Shown: positions 1-51,699 of the stretch, piece after piece
Numbering within the stretch: the stretch's first letter is position 1
Layout: every line of letters begins with the position of its first letter
Assembly: GCA_009760855.2 (NCBI GenBank)
Contig: WPIO01000005.1
Location: 12,504,001 to 12,568,000, forward strand
Reading direction: 5' to 3'
Length of the DNA: 64,000 nucleotides
From: Cristatella mucedo
Lineage: Eukaryota; Bryozoa; Phylactolaemata; Cristatellidae
Program-made: the position numbers and the translations under genes
The notes under the pieces: model-generated
What the model saw: the letters and a program-made list of their open reading frames with translations, nothing else
Told to the model about the DNA's origin: nothing
The model's database searches: none

Positions 1-90
1 GCCGAGGTCGTGGGCTCGAGCCCCGCGGCATATGTGAAACGCCTGAATAGAGAGTAAGTTCTCCTGGGGCGCTATACAAATAAATTGTAT
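1..90 (+). mobile_element. SINE with LINE-like tail (family B SINE), cut by the window edge
   Basis: B-box-like GTGGGCTCGAGCCCC at 9-23, then GCCTGAATAGAGAGTAAGTT and CTCCTGGGGCGCTATAC, the tail stem shared with the family A LINE. Confidence 0.65.
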
Positions 91-729
91 TTTTATTTTT
101 ATATTACATTCGATATATTATCAGCGCTCGCCGTGCGCTGAGTGCATCTCGAACCCTCACTGCTTTGAGCCTGCGCCCATTTCGCTGACAGAGCGCGAAA
201 GCCGGTCGGGCTAGCACTCCCTCGTTCCTATTGCTTGTTTTCGCAGCACGACGTCTCCACGAAAAGTGTTTCCAGCAGGAGGCTCCGCCGTCGTTGGTCT
301 GGATTATAGGTGCAGCATGCCGTACACAGGCAGCCTAGCGCTGAAGGTGGCAAACGCCCAAATCTGGTGTCCGAGCTCGAATTCGGACGACGGTCGAATT
401 TGTCGCAGGTCAATCGACGCAAGCCGTATCAATAAACACTGGCGATGACTAGTCGGTGCGATTGCCTATTGCGATGGCCGACTAGAGAGAACGGCTGCGC
501 GCTTCGAGCGTCCCGCCGGTAGCGCCGGTGCCGCCTGGTCGCAGTGCCGCCGCCGCTGGCGGGTGGCGCTGGCCGATGTCAATGGATTCGCTAGAGCGCA
601 GGCTGGGCATCGTGGGTGGAAGCTTCCAAGAGATTCGAAAAGCTTTCGAACTCAGGCATAATACTTGCTGACGTGATGGTGCGATTCCGTGACCAAATGC
701 TTGGCTGGCTGATTTAACAGACTTCAAGG
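91..729. other. No recognised feature
   Basis: AT-rich at 80-120, then moderate GC. Short overlapping frames on both strands, none with family similarity. Confidence 0.5.
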
Positions 730-1060
730 TTTTGTCGCTCACATTTAGGTCCCTTCATTCTTTGGCCCCAGCCTATCTATCAGATCTACTCCCCACTAGG
801 CCAAGCATCGTACCACCCGCTTTTCGGAATCTAACAGTTTACCAATACCGAGTACAAACCTCAAATCCTTTGCAGACCGTGAATTTAGTTCGTATGCTCC
901 CAAAGCCTGGAACTCACTCCCAACTTGCGTCAGAACATCCCCTGACTGGACCACATTTAAAAAGAACTTTAAAACGTACCTATTTAGGACAGCACTTAGT
1001 GGATCTCTGTGATTCGTCCTTCATGTGCTCGTTCCTGTCTGCTCCAGCACGGGACCGCAG
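730..1060 (+). mobile_element. LINE family A, 3' coding fragment
   Basis: [21 protein letters not shown] on the plus strand, then AFRNLTVYQY, AWNSLPTCVRT-like and a TTTAAAACGTACCTATTTAG end, equivalent to NLKTHLF of the reference copy. Frameshifted; the tail is lost. Confidence 0.87.
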
Positions 1061-1544
1061 TATGGCCAGATGAGCCGTATCTATTGAGCGTGGGTATATG
1101 CTGGAGGACCAGGAGGCCCTGCCAAACTCCGTCCTCATCCCCACCCCTTAGGACCGACCCGGTGTGTCACATCGAGCCGCCTAGCAGCCGACATGCCTCT
1201 TCACCTTGCCGATTGATTTGCTTCCTCCGGAAAGATCACAGCTTACTCCTTTTGTGGTTTATTCTTGCTCTGACCTTCAGCCTCATCCCCCCAATAAGCT
1301 CTGGTAGGACAACCACTTAGAGAGAGACTTTAGAGGATTGTAGGAGACGAGCTCTCGGCATGGAGATTCAATGCGACCCACCAGAGAGGTGAAGCATTTT
1401 TTTAAAGATACGACTACTAGGCCAACCAAACCTTCAGCGCTCAGCTTCAGAAACTTGGAACGACGGTCCCAGCTTCTTGTTGGTGTTTCGAAAAAGACTT
1501 TTAGCGAGCAAGTATGTTAAGTAAAGCGAAGGTTGACTGATCTA
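1061..1544. other. No recognised feature
   Basis: May include the decayed 3' UTR of the preceding LINE; its tail is not visible. Confidence 0.4.
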
Positions 1545-1705
1545 ACTGGCTCATTTATATAGCGGCAGAAGTACCTTGGCGGCTATTACTTACTTCCGTT
1601 CGCAGTGGGCAATAAAGAATTGCCTGTTGCAGGACTCGCACCCACGACCTGGGTAGTAAAGTGCGAGCACCTTACCCCTGGGTTAAGACCTTTTGGCATT
1701 GAGCT
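1545..1705 (-). mobile_element. tRNA-derived SINE (family A)
   Basis: Reverse complement of the family: GGGCAATAAAGAATTGCC, B-box as GCACCCACGACCTGGG, A-box half as GCACCTTACCCCTGGGTTAA. Confidence 0.85.
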
Positions 1706-2373
1706 CCACTTGTCCCAAAATGCTTTAAGAACGAAGCTAACAGTTAGTGAATTTAAACAGCTGATATAACGATAAGTCATTTAATGTTTCTAAAGAGTTT
1801 TTTCGAGCATATATTGAAAGGATGACCTCGACAGTATGTCACATCTCTCAACATTGACACTTGGGTTATTGACCAGTGCTTTGACTGCGTCTCTACAAAA
1901 TGTGCACTAGCCTTTGCTAAAACTGATTGATGTGACCTAGAATACTCCACAAATGGCAAGCAGCAGACAGTGAGTCCTGACTTTTTAACAGCCTTTCCAT
2001 GCTTAGGTTTAATATTCTTAGTTATCTTTTTGTCAACAGTGAACCAAAGAGAGCCTGGGAAGGGCAGACACATTCTTTAATCGGATGTGCAAACTTACCA
2101 AGGACGTTGTCCAGCATGACATTCCATTGCATCAAGGAGAGACGTACGGCAGAAGGGTCAAGCGTAAGGACAGGGGATAAAAGTTTGCTCAGGACACTGT
2201 CAATGTCAAGGGACTTCAGGTTGCTATACTCACATGACATTTTGGATACCGAAACAGAACCACATTCTAAGGAGAACGGAATCCGTACGTGATTAGATCT
2301 GCATTAAGGGGTACCGATAGAGATCGAAAGGGTACAATCACGGGAGACAGTTTGGTCAAGAATATGACCTTTT
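1706..2373. other. No recognised feature
   Basis: Two opposed short frames of about 70-100 codons overlap; no family similarity seen. Confidence 0.4.
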
Positions 2374-3020
2374 AATAATAATAATAAGGGGGTATTTTTA
2401 TAGCGCCCTAACAGAACCTCACCTGTATGCAATCGTTTTAAATACGACTTGCTGCAAGAGAAACAAAACCCATGTGGTTGGTGACATGCACGGTATCGAG
2501 TATGCAAAAGCAAACAAATATCCTGCTTAGACCATCATGCCAAAGCAAACATTAAGACACACGTGGCTACCGGTTAGTAAGACTTATGACTAGTAGTAAA
2601 ATGCACTGAATCACAAACACGTACGCACAAAAACCACGCTGGAGCAAAAAAAGACGAGTACACTGGGGTAAAGAAAAAGATTAACCGAAACAGATAGGTA
2701 GCTGAGACTTAGAAGATGCAAGGTCATCGCAGGTAGTGACCGTAGCCGGAAGCAGATTCCGGACTTTTGGTACTTACGAGCTGAATGCTAGATCACCAAA
2801 AGATTTTAATTTAGTTCGAGAAACGGTGATATGACTTGATGCTAAGGAGCAGGTGGTGCGAGAGCACACTGGAGAGCGAGAAGTTTGGATAAGTAGGCCA
2901 GAGCAAGCGTAAGAAGAGATCTGTAACCCAGACTGAGGATCTTGAAATCGATTTGATGCTTGACGAGGAGGAGCCAGAGAAGCTCAGGCAGAAGTGATAC
3001 GATGTATATAGCGGATTGAA
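2374..3020 (-). mobile_element. LINE family A-like, decayed 3' half
   Basis: (AAT)n at 2374-2388 followed by TATAGCGCCCTAACAGAACC, then at 2760-3010 remnants of [10 protein letters not shown] and, on the minus strand, FKILSLGYRSLLTLALAYLS. Non-functional. Confidence 0.7.
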
Positions 3021-3359
3021 CGTGAGCACAGAGGCCGAATGACCCAGACAGTGCAAAACTCTGTTAAATCGGCTTAAAAAATTTTATGAGGGGCTATAAA
3101 AGTGGATATTTAAATCATCCAGAATGATGGAGGGATCCATAGATTCTTTTCTTACCGTACGGAGGTTTACAAAAATTAAGCGCTATCGAAATGCAGTTTT
3201 CCTATTCGTTTTGTGACGAAAAGGGATGTTGCTTAAAGTTATACTTCTTGACATTGATGTGAAATTTTTTTGAGTTTGGCTGAACCTGCGACGTATGTGC
3301 GTAGCGCTGCCATGTTCCTGCAGGGGATATTGTAGCACTACCCAGGAGGAAAAAAGTTT

Positions 3360-4190
3360 GCCTCATCCGGTCAGCAACCGTACGCTGCTTCTGGAAGCGG
3401 AAGCGTGAAATCCGTGCTTTATGTGTATGCTATCGACTGGCGCATGCGCCGAAAATATTCGCTCAAGCGGTATTATTCTGCGGCACTGCGGCGTTCATTT
3501 CCAAGGCCCGTTGAAAATCCCTCTAGTGCCGCGACGTGTGCGGCGAAAAGTCTGCGAAAACTGCACTGCCGCCCCTTTTCACTCCGATCCGCATACCAGC
3601 GTACAAGTGCCTCCAGCCTTGCCTTCGGGTGACTGCAGGTACGCAATACTTGAGGAAACCTGGAGTAACTTGTAGGCGAATCGCGGCGGCTGCTGTGTGG
3701 ATCCTTGCGAGCCGCCGGCGTCTGGCCGATCCGCTGTCGGAGCTGACAGTCAGCGCTTACGGTGGCCTACGGCTCCTCCGCACTAGCTTGTGCTAAGAAG
3801 AAGAAGACTTCCAGTCGCCGACCCCCCCCCCACCCGTTCGCAACTGCTGGACCTGTCGCAATTAATCAAGCGTTCATAGCTGGGCCTGGCTCCTCGAGGA
3901 TTAGGTTTGGTCCGTCGTGTCCGGCGGCGGCGTCAAGTCTGCGGAGCCGCCAGCTTGTCAGCCCCGGCAGCGTCTAAGCTGAGTTTAGCGCCGGGGTTGC
4001 TTGCTCGGCGGAGGGCAACTAGAGGGTTGCCCTCGGCCGAGCGCGACGCCTCGTCTGCTCGCATTCGCGCTATCTGCACGACCGAGTGCTAGCGCCCATC
4101 TGCAGGAGAGGGCTGAACTGCGCAAACGAGCAACAACGTTCCCGACGCACGGAGGTGGCTCCCCGCTTGAGTAATGCACCCAGAATGGAC
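3360..4190. promoter_or_regulatory. CpG-rich island without a recognised gene
   Basis: CpG density and GC are well above the surroundings, with short open frames in several directions but no recognised protein and no clear start-plus-donor. Could be the first exon and promoter of a gene running left to right, or an old GC-rich repeat. A LINE begins at 4205. Confidence 0.3.
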
Positions 4191-4204
4191 GAACCGGGTG
4201 TTGC

Positions 4205-5075
4205 TCATAAATTGCTATGCCCGATCTTCCAAATTGGCTCGGTCAGCATAGCTCCTGTAGCTTTTGCCAGGAATCCGGGTGCAATCTTCGAAAAACGTTT
4301 TGCAAGACGACGCCATCCTCTTCACATTCAAGTCTGCCTACTTTCACACAAAGCAAACGTCAGCTTATTCAAGAGCCTCATTTATATTGCAGCGGAAGAG
4401 CGTTAACGGCTGTCACCACCATCATTTCTTGCAGTGAGTAACAAGCGATTGCATACTGCCGGACGCGAACCCACGGCCTGGGCCGTAATAGCCGAGCACC
4501 TTTCGCCAGGGCCCATGAGCAAACGCATAGCATTGCAAAAATTCGTTATTATTTAAATAAGGACACTGCAGCCAAACTGTTTCATGCATCTGTGACATCC
4601 CGACTAGACTCCAGTAACTAGCTACCTGGTGGCCTTCCTGCTAGTACAGCACAGGAGGCTTACAGCTAGTACAAAACTCGGCAGCGCTCTCGCACATTTA
4701 CTGATCCATTTTCTCTTGCGGCTTACACGAGCTGCATGTGCAAGGCCCCACCTGCAACCAAGGTCGCATACTCGATCATTTTTCTTCCGATATAGAAAGC
4801 TGTCAGATTCTATTATTACCAAATTGTGCACATCTGACCACACGCGGATCTTATTCAGTCTGCAGTTTCATTCCCTTCGGCATCAAAAATATTCTGCGAA
4901 TTACGAAACCTTGAGGCCCTTGACAGTAATACTTTCCTCCCAAAAAATATCATCTCTTCTGCTCCATCAGACCTGCCCTCATTAGAGGAATTCTGCAACA
5001 CGACACTACCCGAGGAGAGGAGCTGGTTCCTCTGACTATGTACATTGAACACTCTCATCCAGATTACCCTGCGGT
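4205..5075 (+). mobile_element. LINE family A-like copy interrupted by a SINE
   Basis: 4205-4365 encodes IFQIGSVSIAPVAFARNPG and FTFKSAYFHT, equivalent to the reference FKISSASISPVASARNLG and SAYFQL. A SINE lies at 4370-4520. Similarity resumes at 4570 (KLFHASVTSRLDSSN). Decayed. Confidence 0.75.
4370..4522 (-). mobile_element. tRNA-derived SINE (family A) nested in a LINE
   Basis: CCTCATTTATATTGCAGCGG to GCACCTTTCGCCAGGGCCC, minus orientation. LINE coding similarity lies on both sides. Confidence 0.82.
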
Positions 5076-5098
5076 TTACTGCAGACAGTAAACAACCT

Positions 5099-5285
5099 TA
5101 ACCTACGGGTAAGGTGCTTGCTCTTTGTCACCGGGTCTTAGCACAGAGGTAAGGTACTTGCTCATCGCAACCCAGGTCGTGAGTTCGAGTCACGCAGTTT
5201 GAATCCTTTATGGCTCACTGCAAGCGTGGTGGTAGCTGTTACGGCCCTTCTACCGCTGTACAAATGAGGCCGTAAAATTAACTAA
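5099..5285 (+). mobile_element. tRNA-derived SINE (family A), with a partial head duplication
   Basis: A-box-like TTAGCACAGAGGTAAGG, B-box GAGTTCGAGTC and conserved body GGTGGTAGCTGTTACGGC to GAGGCCGTAAAATTAACT. A partial second head (GGTAAGGTGCTTGCTC) precedes it at 5107. Confidence 0.85.
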
Positions 5286-5289
5286 CTCT

Positions 5290-5800
5290 TTCTAGGTCTA
5301 CTAAGCGCAAGCTCCGACTATCCATCAAGTACCCTGAGGAAACTCTATAGGTCGAACCAAATATCGTGCGATGACGATCCCTAGCTGAGGCCAAGTTTAG
5401 CTTCTAAAAAATACAGGACGAAGAATCGCAGATACACGTTCCAAACATGCTGATTTCGACCATCAGCTATCTGCTTACCGCTCTCATGTCAGCACCTTAC
5501 CTAATGACCCTTGTGGTGATTTAGCTGATCGTTTTCCACCTTCTTTGTCAGCAAGACAGCTATACTTATATCGCTATGATTTTTGTCACAGAGCTCATCC
5601 CCAAGATAGCATCCCCACTGGACTTCTCACTCTCCGTTCATTGCGTTACCTCACTGTCTACCTTCAAGGCTGCCACTAGTGACCTCATCGTGAAGTTCAT
5701 CTCCCATTCTCAGAAGACTACTAGCCCTACAGACCCCATACCTACTGCTTTCTATATGAGATGCATAGGTCTGCTGCTGTCTGGTATAAGAAGCATAATA
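5290..5800 (+). mobile_element. LINE fragment from between endonuclease and reverse transcriptase
   Basis: Encodes LSTFKAATSDLIVKFISHSQ and SPTDPIPTAF. LSxFxxxxxxxVxKxIxxSxxKSxxLDPIPT is the usual linker in front of the reverse transcriptase in CR1/L2 elements. Preceded by degraded coding. Confidence 0.7.
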
Positions 5801-5834
5801 AATATGTCCTTAGCCTCAGACCTTCTATATAATA

Positions 5835-6065
5835 TATAATTACTTTATATAGCGCCATAAGAAAACGTAATCTCTGCTCAGGCACTTCACCTTATACATG
5901 CATCCTTTAAAAAGGCTGTTTTTAGGCCACTCATCGTTAATAAGACCAGAACTTAAGCGAAGTGTGCCCATTCTCCCCACTGCCACTACCATTAGAGCCA
6001 CAGGAACGACAAAGATAAAAGTGTGGCTATGCAAGTTATTCTCACCCGCTCGCTTAGGCACCCAA
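5835..6065 (-). mobile_element. Possible short L2-type tail
   Basis: Begins TTACTTTATATAGCGCCATAAG, resembling the LINE tail stem on the minus strand, with no further support. Confidence 0.35.
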
Positions 6066-6177
6066 GGCTAAGATTAGGACGTCCAAAGCCGAGTGTAGCG
6101 GCCGGTATGCAATAGCGTTCCTGTTGCACTCAGCGGTCCTCCTAGCAGCGTCATACACATCGACAGAGTTATACGAC

Positions 6178-7010
6178 ATAATGTAATGTAATGTATCTCC
6201 GTCTGTAACTCCACAAAGTCATAAGACCATGTTGAGCTGCGTCTTATCATTACAGGTGTTACGCAGGAGAGTTTTGTATAGCTCACTCACAGCCAAAGCG
6301 GATTTCGGTACGCATTCAGTAGCCAACAAACATCGTCTCACGCAACAGAGAGAAAGTGGGAAGCATAGCAGAGTCAGGAGAGCAGTTGAGGTACTGAGTA
6401 GCATGGAAGTAGCAGCTCAGGACTGCTGAAAAGGATGATCCATAGTCGCCAGTAGTAGAGTAGTTGTCGATACGTAGGAATTGTGGAAGCGAGTTCCACA
6501 GTCTAGGACCTGCAGAGCTAAAGCTTCTGTCACCAACGGTCTTTAAGCGGAAGAATGGGACAGCTAATGTATTGTCCACACAGGACCTGAGGGCGCGAAC
6601 AGGCTGAAACTGATGCAGCAGTTCAGTTAGGTACGAAGGAGCCAAGCCGTGGAGGGCCTTGTGGGTCAGCGTAAGAACCTTGCTCTGAATCCATTGGTCA
6701 ACCGGCATCTAAGCTCTTTTAGCAAATGAGACACGTGCTCCAACTTCTGGGACTTGAAGACTAGCCTTGCAGCCATATTCATAGTCAGCTGCAGTGGCTT
6801 AATCGCTTTTTTTGGTAGCCCAGCCAATAGGGAATTGCACTAATCAAGCCGAGACGGAACTAAGGAGCTAGTTAAATTTTTTGCAAGCCACTGTGGAAGA
6901 CATCTCCTAATCTTGGATAGAGACCGGACGTGATGGCTAGCTGTAGAAGCAGTCTTCCGAATGAAGCTTTTAAAATTGACATTCCGCCACGGCCGCTTGG
7001 GTCAGCCTTA
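6178..7010 (-). mobile_element. L2/CR1-type LINE family B, 3' fragment
   Basis: A minus frame of about 130 codons (LHGLAPSYLTELLHQFQPV, FSSAGPRLWNSLPQFLR, NCSPDSAMLPTFSLLRET), then the 3' UTR and a short ATTACATT tail at 6178-6195. Upstream coding similarity continues to about 7000 with stops. Confidence 0.87.
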
Positions 7011-7739
7011 TTTTAAGGAGAGGAGCTGCGAGTTAACCTTGATGAGATACCTGCAAGTTCAGTGACATAACTACGGACTATCGTCGAGTCATACATAAGC
7101 CGTGACCTAGTGCATTTCGATTGACCCACTTCTTTTGTGGAGCCCCATAAATCCAAGTCAATCGCATTTGAGCGAGTTCGCACCTCCTTTCGTTCAGGTC
7201 AACGTCAGCTCTCTACCGTGACACTTCAGGTTTCTTATGGACGGGGTACGCGACCGAAGCGAGCTAAGTTTTTGAATAGCTCACAGCCAGCACGCTTCCT
7301 CGGCTGATGTGACATTACGAGCAACGTAGCTCATGAAAGTCAAAGACGACCTAATGCTTATAGAGTACTCGCACGATCACATTTCGACAGGTTAGCACCA
7401 ATAAACCTATCCGAGACTTTTGCGTATCGCTTAGTGAAATATGTCTGGCAATATTCCTTCGCGAAGTACTGCTTCGGTATGAGGAAACGAGCTTTCCTAC
7501 CATGGATAATTCCTAGACCTACCGAAGCAAGTCGTTCTGTTAATCGTGGAGCGCCAATATAGCAATATGTCTGTAGTGAGCTGAGTAGAGCGGAGAAAGG
7601 AAAAAAAGAGAGCGACAGCTGCATCGTTTACTGCGCGCGCATGGGGTTCCACAAACTACCGCAATCCACTCTATTTAGGCTCAAATCGACTTGACATTGG
7701 CACTGCCGAGCTCAAATTTTGGGCGGATATTGTAGTACA
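7011..7739. other. No recognised feature
   Basis: Unique-looking sequence between a LINE and the tandem array. Confidence 0.4.
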
Positions 7740-8760
7740 TCTTCAATTTGACGTGTCTACCAAATTTCATGTCATTGTTCGAAAGCAAGCTTATGCAAAT
7801 GCTGCAACAACGGAGGCCTGTGCCGCAATCTACGGCCAACGATCAGTCGTGCACGGCATTCGCAGGCAATTACATTGGAAAATACGGGAATCCATAACGG
7901 TCCTATTCCCAGTCAATTTATAATATAGTGCAATAAAAGCCGGTCCATTGCCGTCGATTGTCGTGTATTGCCCAAGATTGGACGCACAAAATGCGTTGAC
8001 AGTATGTGCACGCACAGCGAAAGTTATGTGGTATAATAGACACAGCTTCGAACAGACAATTTTCAGATAATTTGAAACGGTTTCAGGTAGAAGACGGGCC
8101 AATGCCGTCGATTATCGTGTTTTGCCCTCTAATGTACATTCGCACTTGTTTTAAAGGATACGGTTGCAGTTTTAATGCGTGGTGCTGCAATACGCAAGAA
8201 AAGTTGGAGCATCTCTCAGCAACCTTCGGTCCATTTGTAACGGACCGTTATGGAGTGGCGTTTTTTCCCGGGCCATTGCAGTCGATTGCAGTGCATTGCT
8301 GCAGAATGGTCGAGGCAACTACTGTGAAATTAATTGAGTACAAAAAAACCGAAGAGTAGAGCAGCATGCAATCATAACTAGAGCTTCTAGTGGACACGTT
8401 CTGGTCGATTTGCGTTGGATTTCGGTGGATTGCCGTATGGGACCGGGACGTTGCAGTTGACTGCATTGCATTGCATGAAAATGCGTGTGCACGGTGGATC
8501 TACATTTTGCGGGTGAACTTTGAGCTGACTAGTCTTATATGCAATGGAAATTAGAGCTTCGCGATAGCGATTTGAAGATGATTTGCAGTAGATTAGAGTG
8601 GATTGCGGTATTTTCCCAGGTCATTTCGGGCGATTGCCGCGCATTGCCGGATTTCGAAAATGCACATTTTTTTAAGTGGATGTGCATACAGTACAGTGCG
8701 CTTTATGATGCAATAGAAACTGGAGCTCGGCGTAATCTATTTGTAGTCATTTTTTAGTGG
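7740..8760. repeat. Degenerate tandem array, unit about 172 bp, five to six copies
   Basis: A motif like CCATTGCAGTCGATTGCAGT recurs, diverged, at about 7951, 8103, 8275, 8450 and 8623 (spacings 152, 172, 175, 173). A second landmark, ATGCAATnnAAnTnGAGCTTC, recurs at about 8367, 8538 and 8708 (171, 170). The two landmarks keep register, so this is a true tandem unit. No coding frame is conserved. Confidence 0.75.
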
Positions 8761-8761
8761 A

Positions 8762-8892
8762 TACGGTGATTGATCCCAAGATTGTGGGTTCGAATCCTCG
8801 GAGGGCGATCCTTTACTGCCATTGTAAGCGATAGTGAAAGCCATTAAGGCTCTTCTGCCGCTATACAAAGAGGCTGTTAAATCAGTTAGTTT
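8762..8892 (+). mobile_element. tRNA-derived SINE (family A), 5'-truncated
   Basis: B-box GGGTTCGAATCC, then GGCGATCCTTTACTGCC and the common end AGGCTCTTCTGCCGCTATAC, GGCTGTTAAATCAG. The A-box half is missing. It closes the 172-bp tandem array. Confidence 0.85.
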
Positions 8893-9219
8893 TTTATTTA
8901 ACACTCGCTGTAAGAGTAGCAATAACCAAGAGCTAAAATAGCCAAATTATTGAAATTATTATTATTACCCCTGAGAAAAAGAGGAAATGGTCAAAAGCTT
9001 AACCGCAAACATCATAAGCCACTGTTCAGTAGTGCCACGTTCAGTAGTTCGAAGAGCTCGATGGTCAACTTCACTAGTAGCACAAAGAACGACTAAGCTC
9101 TGAACATCAAACAAGGCTCGTGTAAAGCGAACAATGTATCGAACTCGGTTGACTGTGTGCCACAAGGGCAAAGGACATATGAAATGCAAACTCGACATTA
9201 ATGATATGGTATTATAACA

Positions 9220-9225
9220 TTTAAT
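9220..9225 (-). terminator. Possible RBM19 polyadenylation signal (ATTAAA)
   Basis: ATTAAA on the minus strand, about 180 nt after the stop. It is the common variant signal at a reasonable distance; no cleavage site can be read directly, so this is a guess. Confidence 0.3.
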
Positions 9226-9404
9226 AGCAGCACATCTACAAACTGATGTGCAATAAGACTATCCATATTAGCCACAACCAAGCACTACATGATGTGAGGC
9301 TAGAGCTATGGAGGCCTTATAGGCTGTACGTGCCGCCCGGATGTGGTGGCCTTTATAAAAGATTGCAGAGGGGGGACAGTATGGCAATGCGTTAAGGGCA
9401 GCCT

Positions 9405-49746
<40,342 letters not shown>

Positions 49747-50095
49747 TTTTGTTGTTGAACAGCAGATAGAGCCTGAATGATTGAGACAGTCATAGCACGA
49801 TAGAGCGTGAGCCGCACGTGTATGACGACTCCATGCGAGTCGTGACCCCTGCAGTCACAGCCACCCCGTTTAAAGCGTTTATAGCATCGCTTCCGGTGAC
49901 CTAATCTCGGACTGTGTGGCTGCTGCCAATAGCCGGGAGCTAAAAAAAACTAATAATATTAAATTCTGAGTAATGTTGTCCGCCTTAAAGACCTGCACTC
50001 GCTTCTTAAAAATTTAAACAAATTCCTATTTTGTTTCATTTCCGCTACGAATTCGCTTTAAGACTTTCTCAGTTTCAAATTCATGTCAATTTGTT
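49747..50095 (-). promoter_or_regulatory. RBM19 5' flank with an ETS-type site
   Basis: The 350 bp upstream of the RBM19 ATG contain no repeat I recognise. CCGGAAG on the minus strand at 49896-49890, about 145 bp before the ATG, matches the ETS/GABP core typical of housekeeping promoters. No TATA box is evident. The LINE at 50096 bounds the region. The transcription start is unknown. Confidence 0.35.
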
Positions 50096-51660
50096 AATAA
50101 TAATAATAATAATATTGCACTTGATAAAGCGCCCTCAGAGAACTCAATCTCTTTCTAGGCGCTTTACATTTGCTGCAAAGTGATACGCAATAGAATAGTA
50201 AGTAAAATCATGCCTGAAAAACAAACAAAATGAATAACATGGTTAGGGGTTACATGCACTGGGTCAGCATGCAAATGTGGTTAGTGGCAGCATGAACAGT
50301 GTCAGCACGCATAAGCACATCAAGGACGAATCACAAGGACCCACTAAATGCTGTCCTAAATAGGTGTGTTTTTAAGTTTCTTTTAAATGTGGTCAGGTCA
50401 GGGGATGTTCTGATGCAGGTCGGGAGGGAGTTCCAGGCTGTGGGAGCATACGAGCTAAATGCACGGTCTCCAAAGGATTTAAGGTTTGTACGAGGTATTT
50501 CTAGACTGTTGGATTCCGAAAAGCGAGTGGTACGATGCTTTGCCTGATGGGGTAGTATATCTGAAAGATAGGCTGGAGCCATAGAATGAAGAGACCTAAA
50601 AGTGAGCGACAAAACCTTGAAGTCAATCCGTTGCTTGACTGGTAACCAGTGCAGGTCGGCGAGAAGTGGAGTAATGTGGCAACTGCGACGCTCACGACAG
50701 ACAAGCCTAGCTGCTGAGTTTTGCACCAGCTGCAATCGCCTGATCGCACATGCTGGTAGGCCAGTAAGCAGTGAGTTGCAGAAGTCGAGACGAGATGTCA
50801 CGAATGCATGGACCAACTTAGACGTGGTATCCTTATCTAAACAAGCCCTAATTTTAGCAATGTTATGAAGCTGAAAATAGGCTGATTTGACTGTGGAGCT
50901 GATGTGGTCGTCTAACGAGAGGTCGCTATGGAATATGACACCTAGATTTCGAGCTGATGCAACTGGAGATATGCTGGCAGAGCTAATTTTGAAAGTCAGC
51001 CTTTCCAATTTCTGAATAACACTAGGTTTGCCCATAACTAGTAAGTTAGTTTTATCATCGTTTAGTTTTAGAAAATTTGCTGCCATCCATGAGCGGATGT
51101 CATCAATGCATGCAGCAAGTGAGTTGAGAGAATTTGAGGTGCTCGAAGGCTGGGAGGGATCAAAGCAAAGGTACAACTGAGTGTCATCCGCATAGAAGTG
51201 AAAGCCTAGATTGTGCTTGGCAATCACATCAGCGAGAGGGAGAGTATAAACGATGAAAAGGACCGGACCTAGCACAGAGCCCTGAGGTACTCCATATTTT
51301 AGAGGTACTTCAGATGATCTTTGTCCATTCACGTCAACACTCTGGAGTCTCCCACTGAGATAGGACCTGAACCACTGCAGAGCAGTGCCAGTGATGCCCA
51401 GGCGAGATGAGAGGCGCTCTAGAAGTACTTTGTGATCGATGGTATCAAAAGCTGCCGAAAGATCGAGCAAAACAAGAAGAGACACTCTACCCATGTCTGC
51501 ATTCCTAAGTAGGTCGTTGTATACCCGAAGCAATGCTGACTCTGTGGAGTGATTAGCTCTAAAGCCAGACTGGAACTTACTAGCAAGGTGTGAGGTTTCG
51601 CTATACGAGTTCAGCTGGTCTGCCACGACCCGTTCCAGTGTCTTTGATTTGTTCAGTCTC
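50096..51660 (-). mobile_element. L2/CR1-type LINE, 5'-truncated, reverse transcriptase frame open (family A reference copy)
   Basis: An uninterrupted minus-strand frame of about 447 codons (50331-51674) carries reverse transcriptase motifs in order: FRANHSTESALL, LLDLSAAFD (Asp 71 and 77), [23 protein letters not shown] (Asp 163-164), LNDDKTNLLVMG. It ends in the C-terminal region shared by every family A fragment here ([22 protein letters not shown]). The endonuclease and front of the polymerase are missing. The 3' end has a conserved stem (GCGCCTAGAAAGAGATT) and an (ATT)n tail at 50096-50115. The open frame suggests recent insertion. It lies just upstream of the RBM19 promoter. Confidence 0.93.
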
Positions 51661-51699
51661 ATACCTGCCTGCAAAACGAATTTGTCAATTTAGATGCCT

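Noticed and set aside
50299-50868. Plus-strand frames opposite the reverse transcriptase
   Set aside because: Antisense shadows of the LINE coding frame; the same shadow recurs opposite other LINE copies.
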